Shown: positions 49,656-58,333, counted from the first letter of the stretch. The stretch: 64,000 bases of DNA from Ensifer sp. BR816 (GCF_000378985.1 NZ_KB905370.1:2859210-2923209); one strand, 5' to 3'. Program-made: numbers and translations. Notes: generated by a model from the letters alone, not told the origin.

Positions 49656-50702
49656 ATGAAACATTACGCCGGCCTCGACGTCTCTGTCAAAGAAACGAGC
49701 GTTTGTATTGCCGATGCAAGCGGCAAGATCTGCTGGGAGAAGAGGGTAGTGTCTCACCCGGAGGACTTGATTGCCATCTTAAGTGATCCCGCGCTCAACT
49801 TGGAACGGGTGGGCCTCGAGGCTGGGCCAATGTCGCAATGGCTGTTCGAAGGACTGGCAAAGGCCGGGTTTCCGGTATTTTGCATCGAGACGCGTCACAC
49901 GAAGGCCTTCCTGAAGGCTTCGCAAACGAACAAGAGTGACCGCAACGATGCGCGCGGCATTGCGCAGATGATGCGCGTCGGTCTTTTCAAGAACGTGCAC
50001 GTGAAGACGCTCACAAGCCAGAAGCGCCGCGCGCTGCTGACGGCTCGCTCGCTGTTACAGGAAAAAGCGATCGCTCTCGAGAACGATATGCGTGGGCTCC
50101 TGCGCAATTTCGGGCTGAAGGTTGGCGTCGTCTCGGGGGGCACGTTCGAGGAGAGGATACGCGAACTCGTTGAAGCGGATCCCGATCTGGCGGAAATCAT
50201 GGAACCGTTGCTCGCTGGACGGCGCAAGCTGCGCGAAGAACTCGCCAAACTGGACAAGAGGGTCGTCCACGAGGCGAAGTGTGATGAAGTTTGCAAGCGG
50301 TTGATGACGGTGCCCGGCGTCGGGCCGGTTGTCTCGCTCGCCTATGTCTCGACGATCGACATTCCCAGCCGGTTCCGCCATTCGCGGGCGGTCGGAGCCG
50401 TACTGGGGCTCACCCCAGTGCTCAACCAGTCGGGCGAAAGCAAACGGATCGGTCATGTCTCCTTATGCGGCGATGCCATGATGCGAGCGCTTCTGTACGA
50501 GGCGGCGCAGACGATGCTGACGCGTGTGGTGAAATGGTGCTGGCTTAAAGCATGGGCAATGAGCATTGCCAGGCGACATGGCAGAAAGAAAGCCAACGTT
50601 GCATTGGCACGCAGGCTTGCGGTCGTGATGCATCGGATGTGGGTGGACGGCTCAGAATTCCGCTGGACGCGGGAGGCGACGGCTGGCGCCATGGCCGTGT
50701 AG
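49656..50702 (+). CDS. IS110-family transposase, element A
   Basis: 348 residues. The N-terminal DEDD transposase domain has 'HYAGLDVSVKETSVCIAD', 'RVGLEAGPMSQWL' and 'NKSDRNDARGIAQMMR', giving the acidic residues. The C-terminal transposase_20 domain has 'LMTVPGVGPVVSLAYVSTI' and 'GAVLGLTPVLNQSGESKRIGHVSLCGDAMMRALLYEAA', with the conserved Ser. It looks intact. The left flank to the permease break is about 125 bases. Element borders and any guide-RNA-like non-coding end cannot be set by eye. Confidence 0.93.
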   Translation: MKHYAGLDVSVKETSVCIADASGKICWEKRVVSHPEDLIAILSDPALNLERVGLEAGPMSQWLFEGLAKAGFPVFCIETRHTKAFLKASQTNKSDRNDARGIAQMMRVGLFKNVHVKTLTSQKRRALLTARSLLQEKAIALENDMRGLLRNFGLKVGVVSGGTFEERIRELVEADPDLAEIMEPLLAGRRKLREELAKLDKRVVHEAKCDEVCKRLMTVPGVGPVVSLAYVSTIDIPSRFRHSRAVGAVLGLTPVLNQSGESKRIGHVSLCGDAMMRALLYEAAQTMLTRVVKWCWLKAWAMSIARRHGRKKANVALARRLAVVMHRMWVDGSEFRWTREATAGAMAV

Positions 50703-51229
50703 AGTAGTCAGTTCTCAGGGCAATCGATGTAAGAGAAATTCAAAGTTCCGCTTCGCAGCGGAAGACGTCCTTCGCGGACGATGGTGATGTGAGTTCGTGG
50801 GCGGCGCTATCCGATGACACGTCATCAGGATGCAGCATAGATTGGACCACATCATCTACTGAACCCCATTGTGGGAGGGCTGAGGCCGATCCCGGAGAGA
50901 AGCGCGGGCCGCGAAAAGACGTTGAACGCCGTACTAGTGGAGCGGGCGTGATGTCGGCTGGAATGCGCCATGTGTGGACGGCTCCGGTTTGGCAAGAGGT
51001 TTGTTGACTTTTCGCACGTTGCTGGTCGGAGCTGCCATGTGTCCGGCCTTTCGACGCGGCACAGAGGGCCGCTGGCCATAATGCTCTCCGCGGATTGGGT
51101 CCCGGTCAAAAGCTCGCGCTCGAAGCGCCTGGCGCATAGTGGGTTGTCCCTTTCCTCGGGCCGACTGGCATAGGTGCGTTACAAGTCTCCTGCTCTTACC
51201 AACGGTGGTCACGACGCTTGCGTCGTGTT
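50703..51229. other. Non-coding stretch between the two IS110 genes
   Basis: 527 bases without a convincing gene. It should contain the 3' non-coding end of element A and the 3' end of element B (transcribed leftward). A small inverted repeat (cttcgcagcggaag) lies at about 50752. IS110-family elements carry long non-coding ends, some of which give rise to a bridge RNA. I cannot confirm one here. Confidence 0.4.
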
Positions 51230-52264
51230 TCAGGTCCCGGCCGCGACCGGAATTGCGCGAAAGGGTTCATTACGGCTCATCATCGCCCAAGCAACCCGCG
51301 CCATCTTGTTCGCGAGCGCGACCGCCGCGACCTTCGACGGACGGCGCTCCATCAGGCCGACGAGCCATGGATGACGAGCATGGCCTAATAGTTTCGCTCG
51401 TTTGATAACTGCCAACGCGCCGAGTACCAATAATTGTCGGAGGTATCGGTTTCCGGCCTTGCTGATGCTTCCGAGCTTTTCCTTGCCGCCGCTCGAGCTC
51501 TGCTTTGGCACCAAACCGATCCAGGCACTCAGGTCACGACCGGAGCGAAAGGCCGTCGGATCGGGTATGCTGGCTGCCAATGCTGTGGCCACCAACGGAC
51601 CAACACCGGGAATTCCCTCAAGCTTGCGGCTCAGATCATTGGTGCGGTGCCATTTCAGAATCTGCCGATCCATGTTCAGGATGCGTTGCCTCAACAAATC
51701 AATCTGATCAGCCAGCGCTACGAGACATAGCCATGCGTCTGGCGGTATCTCTGCCTTTTCACCCTTCCGTATGAGATCAAGCAGCACCTGCAGCCCATTA
51801 CGACCGATGCCCGCGATAATACCAAACTCCGCAAGATGGGCGCGGACCGCGTTGATCGTCATCGTGCGCTGCCGGATGAACAACATTCGAGTGCGATGAA
51901 GCATCAAGATCGACTGCTGGTCCGGTGTTTTGATCGGGACAAAGCGCATGTTCGGTCGCGTCACCGCTTCGCAAATGGCCTCAGCATCAGCAGCATCGTT
52001 CTTGTTGCGCTTGACGTAAGGTTTCACATAGCCTGGCGGCATCAACCGGACCTCGTGGCCAAGTTTTGCCAGCTCCCGCCCCCAGTGGTGGGCTGTTGCG
52101 CAGGCTTCTATGCCAATCAGGCAAGGTTTGAGCCCCGCAAAGAACTGAATGACGTAGCGGCGCTTCAGTTGTCTGCGAACGACCACCGTGCCAGTTGCGG
52201 AAACGGCGTGCACCTGGAACACCGACTTGGCAATGTCGAGTCCAATCGTGGTAATCTGTTCCAT
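51230..52264 (-). CDS. IS110-family (IS1111-type) transposase, element B
   Basis: 344 residues from 'MEQITTIGLDIAKSVFQVHAV'. DEDD motifs: 'IGLDIAKS', 'CLIGIEACATAHHWGREL', 'YVKRNKNDAADAEAICEAV'. The C-terminal part has 'LEGIPGVGPLVATALAASI' and 'LSAWIGLVPKQSSSGGKEKLGSISKAGNRYLRQLLVLGA'. It looks intact and is not closely related to element A. Upstream of the start there is an inverted pair, ggctcctcc/ggaggagcc (52269-52334), which may be a subterminal repeat as in IS1111-group elements. Confidence 0.93.
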   Translation of the reverse strand: MEQITTIGLDIAKSVFQVHAVSATGTVVVRRQLKRRYVIQFFAGLKPCLIGIEACATAHHWGRELAKLGHEVRLMPPGYVKPYVKRNKNDAADAEAICEAVTRPNMRFVPIKTPDQQSILMLHRTRMLFIRQRTMTINAVRAHLAEFGIIAGIGRNGLQVLLDLIRKGEKAEIPPDAWLCLVALADQIDLLRQRILNMDRQILKWHRTNDLSRKLEGIPGVGPLVATALAASIPDPTAFRSGRDLSAWIGLVPKQSSSGGKEKLGSISKAGNRYLRQLLVLGALAVIKRAKLLGHARHPWLVGLMERRPSKVAAVALANKMARVAWAMMSRNEPFRAIPVAAGT

Positions 52265-52438
52265 GGATGGCTCCTCCCATGCGGTTCCTAACAACACCGC
52301 AATGATGGCACATCGCGATGCCGGCGGAGGAGCCGTCCACAGCATCAAGAGCGGACGCTTGCGCACTAGCATGTTCACTTTTCCCCTAAGGCATTCGCCT
52401 TCTCGCGAAACTTGCCGGCCCTGTGTACTCAGTCGCCA

Positions 52439-53011
52439 TCAGCGAATTGGCAGCCCGTATTTTGCCACTTGGTTCTCCTCGGTGTCCAGATCAGTAAGGA
52501 AGTCAGTGAAACTGCTCGCCACAAAGCCAATCTGCTCCCACCCATAACCGAGGGTCCCAAAAGTCTGGCGCTTGATCTTCGGCAGATAGAGGACGTGCCC
52601 GAACGTTTTGGCGCGCAAATCGAGCAACAGGGTAGACTCATTGTCATAAGTGAGTGGAAGCAACTCCTTGGGTACGCGGGGTCCCACGCCCGACATTGTT
52701 CGATGCGGCTTATGCAGGACTCGAACGGCTCCAAGCGTTAACCGCGCCCAAGGCACCAGCGTGAAGTCACACTCGATTATTTGTTTATCCTTATATTCAA
52801 CTTTAAAGAAATATGCACCGATGACCGGAGCAGCGATAACAGTCGAATATTCGAGCAGGAATTCCTTGTAATCTGACGGAAGCTGCGCGGCGACTTCTCT
52901 CTCAATCTGAGCGATATCCTCTTCTGTACTCGGCTGGAAATAGTCAGGCCCGGCCATCTTTTGTTCAAGCCACATCTGGTGAACTTTTGGGTTCAGAGCT
53001 TCCAAATCCAC
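52439..53011 (-). CDS. SMI1/KNR4 (SUKH) family protein, orphan immunity-like
   Basis: 190 residues from GTG 53011, which has 'ggagg' at seven bases; a longer start at 53044 has no such site. The SUKH pattern is present: 'STEEDIAQIEREVAAQLPSDYKEFLLEYSTV', then 'PVIGAYFFKV' and later 'LLLDLRAKTFGHVLYLPK' and 'FVASSFTDFLTDLD'. In bacteria such proteins are often immunity proteins to polymorphic nuclease or deaminase toxins. No toxin gene lies beside it. It is part of the inserted segment and so probably came with it. Confidence 0.8.
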   Translation of the reverse strand: MDLEALNPKVHQMWLEQKMAGPDYFQPSTEEDIAQIEREVAAQLPSDYKEFLLEYSTVIAAPVIGAYFFKVEYKDKQIIECDFTLVPWARLTLGAVRVLHKPHRTMSGVGPRVPKELLPLTYDNESTLLLDLRAKTFGHVLYLPKIKRQTFGTLGYGWEQIGFVASSFTDFLTDLDTEENQVAKYGLPIR

Positions 53012-53174
53012 GAGTTGCCTCCGAATCGTATTCTTAGGTTGCACGTTGCCGCACCTTATAGCTAGGCACTTCGTTGGAGAGCGTCTAGCAGGGTCCTATC
53101 TGATGTGCGAGGTCCGCTTCGGGCCGATTGCGGGCGAGCGAAAAGAGCTTGACCTCGACACGCCGATTAGAGAA

Positions 53175-53384
53175 GGCGCTGCCTTCATCGTTGTCATCGT
53201 CTCAGAAATGATCGCGGTAAACAGCGGCCTCGGTTTCCGCATCCTCGAAGCTCGCGAGTTCATGTGGTCGGATAAAATCATCGCGGGAATGTTCACCATC
53301 GGTCTCCTTGGCCTTGCCATTGATATCGGGATGAACGCTCTGAATGCCCGCCTGCTGCGCTGGCATCGCGGTATCAACAACTGA
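53175..53384 (+). pseudogene. ABC transporter permease (TauC/SsuC type), 3' fragment
   Basis: The frame runs 'GAAFIVVIVSEMIAVNSGLGFRILEAREFMWSDKIIAGMFTIGLLGLAIDIGMNALNARLLRWHRG', the last third of a nitrate/taurine/sulfonate-type permease. It continues exactly where the fragment ending at 49531 stops. The codons before it (53046-53174) are not permease-like. The ATPase gene follows after 69 bases, as expected for the original operon. Confidence 0.85.
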
Positions 53385-53453
53385 TTGGCGGAGGAGACTC
53401 GAAAATGCACACCACTGTGTCGCTAACGGGACATCGCTCCGGGCGCAGGCGCG

Positions 53454-54245
53454 ATGCCTCAGATTCAGGCCCAAGGAGTCACTAAATCTTTTCCGGGGAA
53501 AGACGGCGCCGTCGTCGCGCTCAAGGACATCGATCTGGATATCCATCCCGGAGAATTCGTCTGCCTGCTAGGCCCATCGGGATGCGGCAAATCCACCTTG
53601 CTAAACGCCATCGGCGGATTTTCGCTGCCTTCCCATGGTCAGTTATCGGTAGCGGGCCAGACCGTTACCCGGCCGGGTCCCGATCGCGGCCTGGTGTTTC
53701 AGGAATACGCGTTGTTTCCCTGGATGACCGTGGCCAAGAACATCGCGTTCGGCCTCGAAATACAGGGACTGTCGAAGCAGTCAGTCGAGGAGCGGGTTTC
53801 CTCGCTGCTAGACAAGTTGCATCTGCAAGATTTCTGGAATCGTTTCCCCAAGGATCTGTCGGGCGGCATGCGCCAGCGCGTTGCGATCGCCCGGGTGCTG
53901 GCGCTGGATTCGCCGATCATGTTGATGGACGAGCCATTCGGCGCCCTAGACGCCCTGACTCGGCACACACTTCAGGACGAATTGCTTCGTATCTGGGAGG
54001 AATTTCGCAAGACCATCATCTTCGTTACACATTCGATCGAGGAATCAATCTACCTGGCCGATCGTGTTGTGGTGATGACGTACCGTCCCGGCACGATCAA
54101 AAGCGATATCAGGATCACCATGCCGCGCCCGCGCGACACCGCCCATCCAGAGTTCAACCGGCTCAAACGCGATCTCGGCGAGATGGTGATGGAAGAACAG
54201 CAACGTTTCACGGTTGATGAAATCAAGCAAATCACCGCCGACTAA
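53454..54245 (+). CDS. ABC transporter ATP-binding protein (TauB/SsuB type)
   Basis: 263 residues. Walker A GPSGCGKST, Q-loop 'LVFQEYALFPWMTVAKNIAFGL', signature LSGGMRQR, Walker B 'IMLMDEPFGALDALTR' and H-loop 'IFVTHSIEESIYLADRVVVM'. The short C-terminus lacks the CUT1 extension. It belongs to the nitrate/sulfonate/taurine importer class. Its permease partner is disrupted upstream and no binding protein is present in the window, so the system is probably not working unless another permease helps. A role in organosulfur uptake is possible. Confidence 0.94.
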   Translation: MPQIQAQGVTKSFPGKDGAVVALKDIDLDIHPGEFVCLLGPSGCGKSTLLNAIGGFSLPSHGQLSVAGQTVTRPGPDRGLVFQEYALFPWMTVAKNIAFGLEIQGLSKQSVEERVSSLLDKLHLQDFWNRFPKDLSGGMRQRVAIARVLALDSPIMLMDEPFGALDALTRHTLQDELLRIWEEFRKTIIFVTHSIEESIYLADRVVVMTYRPGTIKSDIRITMPRPRDTAHPEFNRLKRDLGEMVMEEQQRFTVDEIKQITAD

Positions 54246-54537
54246 ATGGTGGGCACGGCCGCGTTTCGCTCCACGAGAGGGAACAGACGCTATACTCGAA
54301 CGCGACTCGCCAATGCGAAGAGACAGCATGCGCCGAACTCTAGGTCAGCTTAGCGACCCAACTCAAAGCAGCTTCTGTCAAATGAAGGTGGCGGGCCAGG
54401 TGTCAACTAATCGCCAGCCCGGGGACAGCCTCTTCCTCCAAGTGACCGCGAAGGGTCCTTGCAGTAGTTCAAAGAAACCGACCATGTCACGTCACGTTAT
54501 ACCGAGTTGTCTCGTCTTTAATCGGAGACCCTAAACC

Positions 54538-54921
54538 ATGCGTATTCTACTCATTCTTCTTTCTGTTTATCACGGCGCCAATGGTATCCTCATGCTGGTT
54601 GCGCCGGAGTTGTGGTTTCATACAGTACCCGATGTGGACCAAATTGGCCCGTTCAATGCTCATTTTGTGAGGGACATTGGGCTGGGGTTCGTTGCGGCGG
54701 CCTCAGTGCTGGCCGTTGCCGCCTGGCGAGGCGGGCGAGGGACGGTGCTATGGTCCGCAACGATCTTTCTCGCAGGTCATGCGGGGCTGCATCTGATTGA
54801 GATGGCGCAGCACGGAATCGCGCTTTCGGCAGCTCTTCGTGACGGGCTGCTTATCGTCGTTCCGGGACTGATGCCGCTGGTACTTTCGGTGACCGGCGCA
54901 CGTCAGGAGGTCCGGGCATGA
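54538..54921 (+). CDS. DoxX/DUF4345-like small membrane protein
   Basis: 127 residues with four hydrophobic segments: 'RILLILLSVYHGANGILMLVAPELWFHTVP', 'FVAAASVLAVAAWRG', 'TVLWSATIFLAGHAGLHLIEMA', and 'LLIVVPGLMPLVLSV'. The 'P..W...VP..D..GPFN.HFVRDIGL' pattern is typical of small rhizobial membrane proteins near DoxX/DUF4345. The stop overlaps the next start by four bases, so it is co-transcribed with the AhpD-like gene. The 292 bases before it (54246-54537) hold no gene that I can support. Confidence 0.75.
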   Translation: MRILLILLSVYHGANGILMLVAPELWFHTVPDVDQIGPFNAHFVRDIGLGFVAAASVLAVAAWRGGRGTVLWSATIFLAGHAGLHLIEMAQHGIALSAALRDGLLIVVPGLMPLVLSVTGARQEVRA

Positions 54922-55490
54922 TCAAGCGATTGCTTTCAACCCTGCTGAAGCGATTCGAGCGCCGCTACGATTACAACGCGGCGTATCTCCGCGAGCTTAT
55001 CGGCGCCGATCCGCGCGGCGGAGTGCTATTGATGCTGGCCACGCAATATCTCGCAAGGGATTTCGGATTGACGCCGGACGTCTACTTCGCGGCGAAGCTG
55101 CGGAGCACCATGCGTGCCGATTGTGGGCCGTGCCTGGACCTCGCGCTGAAATTGGCGGACGAGAATGGCGCGAACCGGCGCGTGATGGCTGCGGCGCTGG
55201 ATCACGGAAATGCTCCGGCTGACGCGGCATTGGCCATTGCCTTTGCCGATGCGGTGCTCGACAACGCACCCGGGCTTGCGGAGATTGCCGAGGCGGTCCG
55301 AAAGAGATTCGGTGAGAGGGGCAGGGCCGGCCTGGCGACGGCCGTCGTCGCTGGGCAGTTCTATCCGCTTCTCAAACGGGGCCTCGGTCACGCGGCGATC
55401 TGCTCACCGGTTAAGCGCGATTTTCTGGCAAGTGTTGAGGAGGAGCGCTATGGACATGAGGAAGAGGCAGAGGGCTGGCGGCATTCATGA
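54918..55490 (+). CDS. Carboxymuconolactone decarboxylase/AhpD-like protein
   Basis: 190 residues, all-helical. The CxxC redox motif is in 'TMRADCGPCLDLALKLADENGAN' (around residues 72-75), followed by 'ALAIAFADAVLDNAP' and a C-terminal helical bundle. This is the AhpD/CMD fold, usually linked to peroxide or disulfide chemistry. It overlaps both neighbours (ATGA at each end), forming a three-gene unit with the membrane protein and the sigma-factor remnant; a similar trio is often an ECF sigma-factor operon. Confidence 0.82.
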   Translation: MIKRLLSTLLKRFERRYDYNAAYLRELIGADPRGGVLLMLATQYLARDFGLTPDVYFAAKLRSTMRADCGPCLDLALKLADENGANRRVMAAALDHGNAPADAALAIAFADAVLDNAPGLAEIAEAVRKRFGERGRAGLATAVVAGQFYPLLKRGLGHAAICSPVKRDFLASVEEERYGHEEEAEGWRHS

Positions 55491-55750
55491 GCCATCGGCA
55501 ACGATTGCTGCGACTGGCCTATCGGCGTCTGGGTACGGTTTCGGAGACCGAGGGCGTCGTACAGGAATCCTGGCTGCGCTTTGCCGCAATCGGAGAGGTA
55601 GAGGACGCCGCCCGGCTTCTGCCTGTGATCGTCACTCGGCTGTCTCGATCAGCAGAAATCGACGCGTGCGCCGCGCCCCGACTATGTCGCCGCGTACCAG
55701 TCTCGTTCATTTGGATGAAGCCGGACAGGGCGGGCTCCGCCGCCTGGTAG
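55487..55750 (+). pseudogene. ECF sigma factor fragment (SigJ/ECF41-like)
   Basis: The start 'RQRLLRLAYRRLGTVSETEGVVQESWLRFA' is region 2 of an extracytoplasmic sigma factor. 'EDAARLLPVIVTRLSRS' corresponds to the region after it, but then the sequence loses similarity and stops at 87 codons, where a full protein has 280 or more. Regions 4 and the SnoaL-like end are absent. The overlap with the AhpD-like gene shows it was once the third gene of that operon. It is taken as a truncated relic. Confidence 0.7.
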
Positions 55751-55883
55751 ACTTTCAATGGATGGCTCACACTTTTTGCGTCGTCGCGACGGCGCTTGCG
55801 GTGGGCTAGAGTTTGCGGGAGCGACGTGGTTTGCGCAGCTTCGATCGACCAGCAGTTGCCGATCGATAGATCGGGTGGGGGGT

Positions 55884-56666
55884 ATGGCGTTACGGAACGT
55901 GGCTGAGCAGGGTGGGGTTGGAACCGGGGCCTTTGCAGATGGTAAACGGCGGTCTGAGCCCCGACGCGTCATCCTGATTGTATCGAGCGTCGGGAGCGTT
56001 TCGGAGCGGTTGATCGAGGCGATGGAACGTGAATTTCCATGGGTCCGCGTCGATCAGGTCGACGATGTCGATGCAGCATGTCGAGCCTTTTCGCACCCGG
56101 TGTCGTTGATTCTTGTCGACATCTGCCTGATGCGGGAGGTTGAGGGCGCCTCGAACCGGATCCTGCGCCTTCACCCGCAGGCGCTTACGGCGGTCATCGA
56201 ACCGCACGGCCACGGCCAAGGCTCGTCCTTCGCCGAAATACTGAGATCACCCCTGGTTCGTGGCGTGCTGCCCATGGACGTCAGGCTCGATGTATGGCTG
56301 TCGGTGGTCCGGTTGATGCTTTGCGGCGGCGAGTATTTTCCGCCTGTGTTCATGCTGCAGGCAAGCAGAGGTGGCCATCATATGCCGTCCCATAGCGGGG
56401 TCGCGACGGCTCCACGCGGAGAGATCGATGGCGTTGCCGAGTTGACGGCGCGCGAACTGCAGATCCTCGAGATGGTTTCGCGAGGGCTACAGAACAAGCT
56501 CATCGCGGCCGAATTCCGGTTGTCGGAACATACTGTGAAGATTCATCTCCACAACATCATCACCAAGCTGGGCGCGCACAACCGGACCGAGGCAGCGGCA
56601 AGATACCGCAGCTTCCAGGACCGCAAGTCCTCGTCGGGGTTCAAGGAGTTCCGTTCCACGACCTGA
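55884..56666 (+). CDS. LuxR-type response regulator, third copy
   Basis: 260 residues from ATG 55884, behind a G-rich site (gggtggggggt). The receiver-like N-terminal domain keeps an Asp at the expected place (SLILVDICLM), unlike the two other LuxR genes of the region. The C-terminal HTH is 'LTARELQILEMVSRGLQNKLIAAEFRLSEHTVKIHLHNIITKLGAHNRTEAAARYR', the classic LuxR/FixJ pattern. Signals and targets are unknown. It is followed by a mosaic repeat. Confidence 0.9.
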   Translation: MALRNVAEQGGVGTGAFADGKRRSEPRRVILIVSSVGSVSERLIEAMEREFPWVRVDQVDDVDAACRAFSHPVSLILVDICLMREVEGASNRILRLHPQALTAVIEPHGHGQGSSFAEILRSPLVRGVLPMDVRLDVWLSVVRLMLCGGEYFPPVFMLQASRGGHHMPSHSGVATAPRGEIDGVAELTARELQILEMVSRGLQNKLIAAEFRLSEHTVKIHLHNIITKLGAHNRTEAAARYRSFQDRKSSSGFKEFRSTT

Positions 56667-56668
56667 CT

Positions 56669-56773
56669 CCTGCATGTCTCCGTGAATCGACCTCGATTTA
56701 AGGACAAAGACATGCAGCAATTCAAAGTGCTACAGCGACCTTTGCGCGTCTGACAAGACGCGCGGCGCTGTAG
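56669..56773. repeat. Rhizobial mosaic intergenic repeat, copy 3
   Basis: Begins within the bases after the LuxR stop with tgcatgtct...agacatgca arms, then 'caattcaaagtgctacagcg...gcgcgtctgacaagacgcgc...gcgctgtag'. The same final box is found at 324-425, 25703-25802 and 59539-59586, and the tgcatgt arm recurs at 63656-63720. The combination of exchangeable boxes is what defines a mosaic element. Confidence 0.85.
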
Positions 56774-57448
56774 ATCGTCCCGATCAGAGCTTGGCCGCAC
56801 TTCCCCCGGATCCATCGACTGATTGATGAGCCCGAGACGCGACTTGCTGCTAAAGGTGGATCGGTAGATACTCGGGCAGCCGCCTAAGGCGGTAGCCATC
56901 CTCTCATTTCGGCAATTGTCAAATGCCGTGCCGCGTCACTTAATCCGATGCTTTGTCTGGAGGATCGGAGGTCGGATCTCGTGGCACTGCCCATTCGACG
57001 GAAGAGAATGGAGGGTATGGCGCAGCCGATGTTCGACCGGTTGGCCTACGCCCATCCATGTCTTCCGTATTGGGCGGCGAGCGCCCTTGTCCCATTTCGC
57101 TCAGAAAAGCTGTCTGACCCCGGTGCCGTCGCCTTAGGGAAATTGCTGCGGATGTCGGGAATCCGCAGTCGCCCCACGGGCCCGGCGGTATCGTGATCGG
57201 TGCGCACTGGCGCGCCAGCGGCGACTTTCGTCGGCGCCCCCCTTCATTTTTGGGGGAAGTTCCACTAGACTATTGTGGAGTGCAGGTCTATTTGTAATGA
57301 AGTGGTATCTTGTGAAATATTTTTAACCGAAACATAGAACCAAAAGTATTAATTAAAAAGAAGTACTCTGGTTAGTTTCGGGAAAATTGTATGAGTCTGG
57401 CGTTTGGTTGAGGAATTTATCTCATTTTTGTTATAGGGGATTTTTGCA
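56774..57448. other. Intergenic region before the second pseudo-receiver LuxR gene
   Basis: About 675 bases. The first half is GC-normal, with short frames that do not look like proteins. The second half (57280-57430) is AT-rich (gtgaaatatttttaaccgaaac and taattaaaaag) and should contain the promoter of the LuxR gene. No RNA gene or regulator site is recognised. Confidence 0.45.
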
Positions 57449-58225
57449 ATGGCTTCGTTCATATCCAGATTTGAGAAAGGGCCGTCATTTGCACAGGAGC
57501 CGCACGGCGCAAACAGTTTCCCTCAACTCGCCAAGGATGGGGAAATGCAGCCGTCGGAGGGGCAAGGCAAGCGGTGCCTGCTTGTCCTCGACAGCAGGGC
57601 TTTGGACCGGGAATGTCTGGCGAGGACCTTGACCACCCACGGTCTCGGCATGGAGGTCGGCGCCTTCGGTTCAGCCGATGAATGGCGGGAGAAGAAGAGC
57701 AACTGCCCGCCGGTCGGAGCCGTCCTCCTCAATATCGGCGCGCGCAAACTCGCCGACGTCGCGGCGGAGATCGCAAAGCTCGCCTCCGAGTTCCGACCGG
57801 TCCCGGTCGTCGTCCTGTCCGATATCGACGATCTAGGCCAGATATTGCGCGTGCTCGAATGTGGCGCGCGGGGATATATCCCTACGTCCGTTGGAGTGGA
57901 GGTTTGCATCGAAGCGATCGGACTGGCGATCGCCGGCGGAATCTTCCTGCCTGCCAGCAGCGTCCTCGCTGTTCGTCATCTGATCGAGACGGGAAGGCCG
58001 GAAGCTCCGCCGCTCGCCGGAATGTTCACGCTGCGGCAAGCCGAAGTCGTCCAGGCGCTTCGCAAGGGCAAGGCGAACAAGATCATCGCTTATGAGCTCA
58101 ATCTTCGCGAGAGCACCGTGAAGGTCCATATTCGCAACATCATGAAGAAGCTGAAGGCGACGAACCGGACCGAGGTGGCCTACAAGCTGAATGATCTCTT
58201 TTCCGCCGATGCGGGCTACCATTGA
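57449..58225 (+). CDS. LuxR-type regulator with a pseudo-receiver domain, copy 2
   Basis: 258 residues, ATG behind 'agggga'. Close paralogue of the protein at 47528-48352: the receiver-like part also has Asn where the phospho-Asp should be ('AVLLNIGARK'), with 'VPVVVLSDIDDLGQILRVLECGARGYIPTSVGVEVCIEAIGLAIAGGIFLPAS' nearly the same. The LuxR HTH is 'FTLRQAEVVQALRKGKANKIIAYELNLRESTVKVHIRNIMKKLKATNRTEVAYKLND'. It may bind the same DNA sites as its paralogue. It is followed by an AraC gene in convergent direction. Confidence 0.92.
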   Translation: MASFISRFEKGPSFAQEPHGANSFPQLAKDGEMQPSEGQGKRCLLVLDSRALDRECLARTLTTHGLGMEVGAFGSADEWREKKSNCPPVGAVLLNIGARKLADVAAEIAKLASEFRPVPVVVLSDIDDLGQILRVLECGARGYIPTSVGVEVCIEAIGLAIAGGIFLPASSVLAVRHLIETGRPEAPPLAGMFTLRQAEVVQALRKGKANKIIAYELNLRESTVKVHIRNIMKKLKATNRTEVAYKLNDLFSADAGYH

Positions 58226-58333
58226 TAAGGTTGGATCCGCTCGAGTAATGCCGGCCCGCAGGGGCCGGCCATGCCTCACAGTGCAAAAATATCCGCGATC
58301 TTCGGATGGCGATGCGCAACCACGCCGCCCACT

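Larger units (their letters stand above)
49532..53174. mobile_element. 3.64-kb insertion: two IS110-family genes plus a SUKH gene
   Basis: This segment interrupts one permease gene; the flanking codons rejoin in frame when it is taken out. It holds an IS110-family transposase on plus (49656-50702), a 527-base stretch with no gene, a second, unrelated IS110/IS1111-type transposase on minus (51230-52264), and an SMI1/KNR4-like gene on minus (52439-53011). No direct target repeat is obvious at the ends, which fits IS110 elements. The insert may have formed in steps. Confidence 0.75.

Noticed and set aside
49532..49786. Continuation of the 5' permease frame into the IS110 gene
   Set aside because: After 49531 the translation loses all permease similarity and overlaps the transposase in another frame.
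53046..53174. The N-terminal 43 codons of the frame leading into the 3' permease fragment
   Set aside because: They do not resemble a permease and belong to the inserted DNA; the in-frame opening appears to be chance.
49532..53174. A classical composite transposon with matching flanking IS copies
   Set aside because: The two transposases are of different IS110 subgroups and no matching ends or target duplication could be seen.
56948..57196. An 82-codon plus-strand frame in the gap before the LuxR gene
   Set aside because: It has no recognisable motif and no good ribosome binding site, and its composition is not clearly protein-like.
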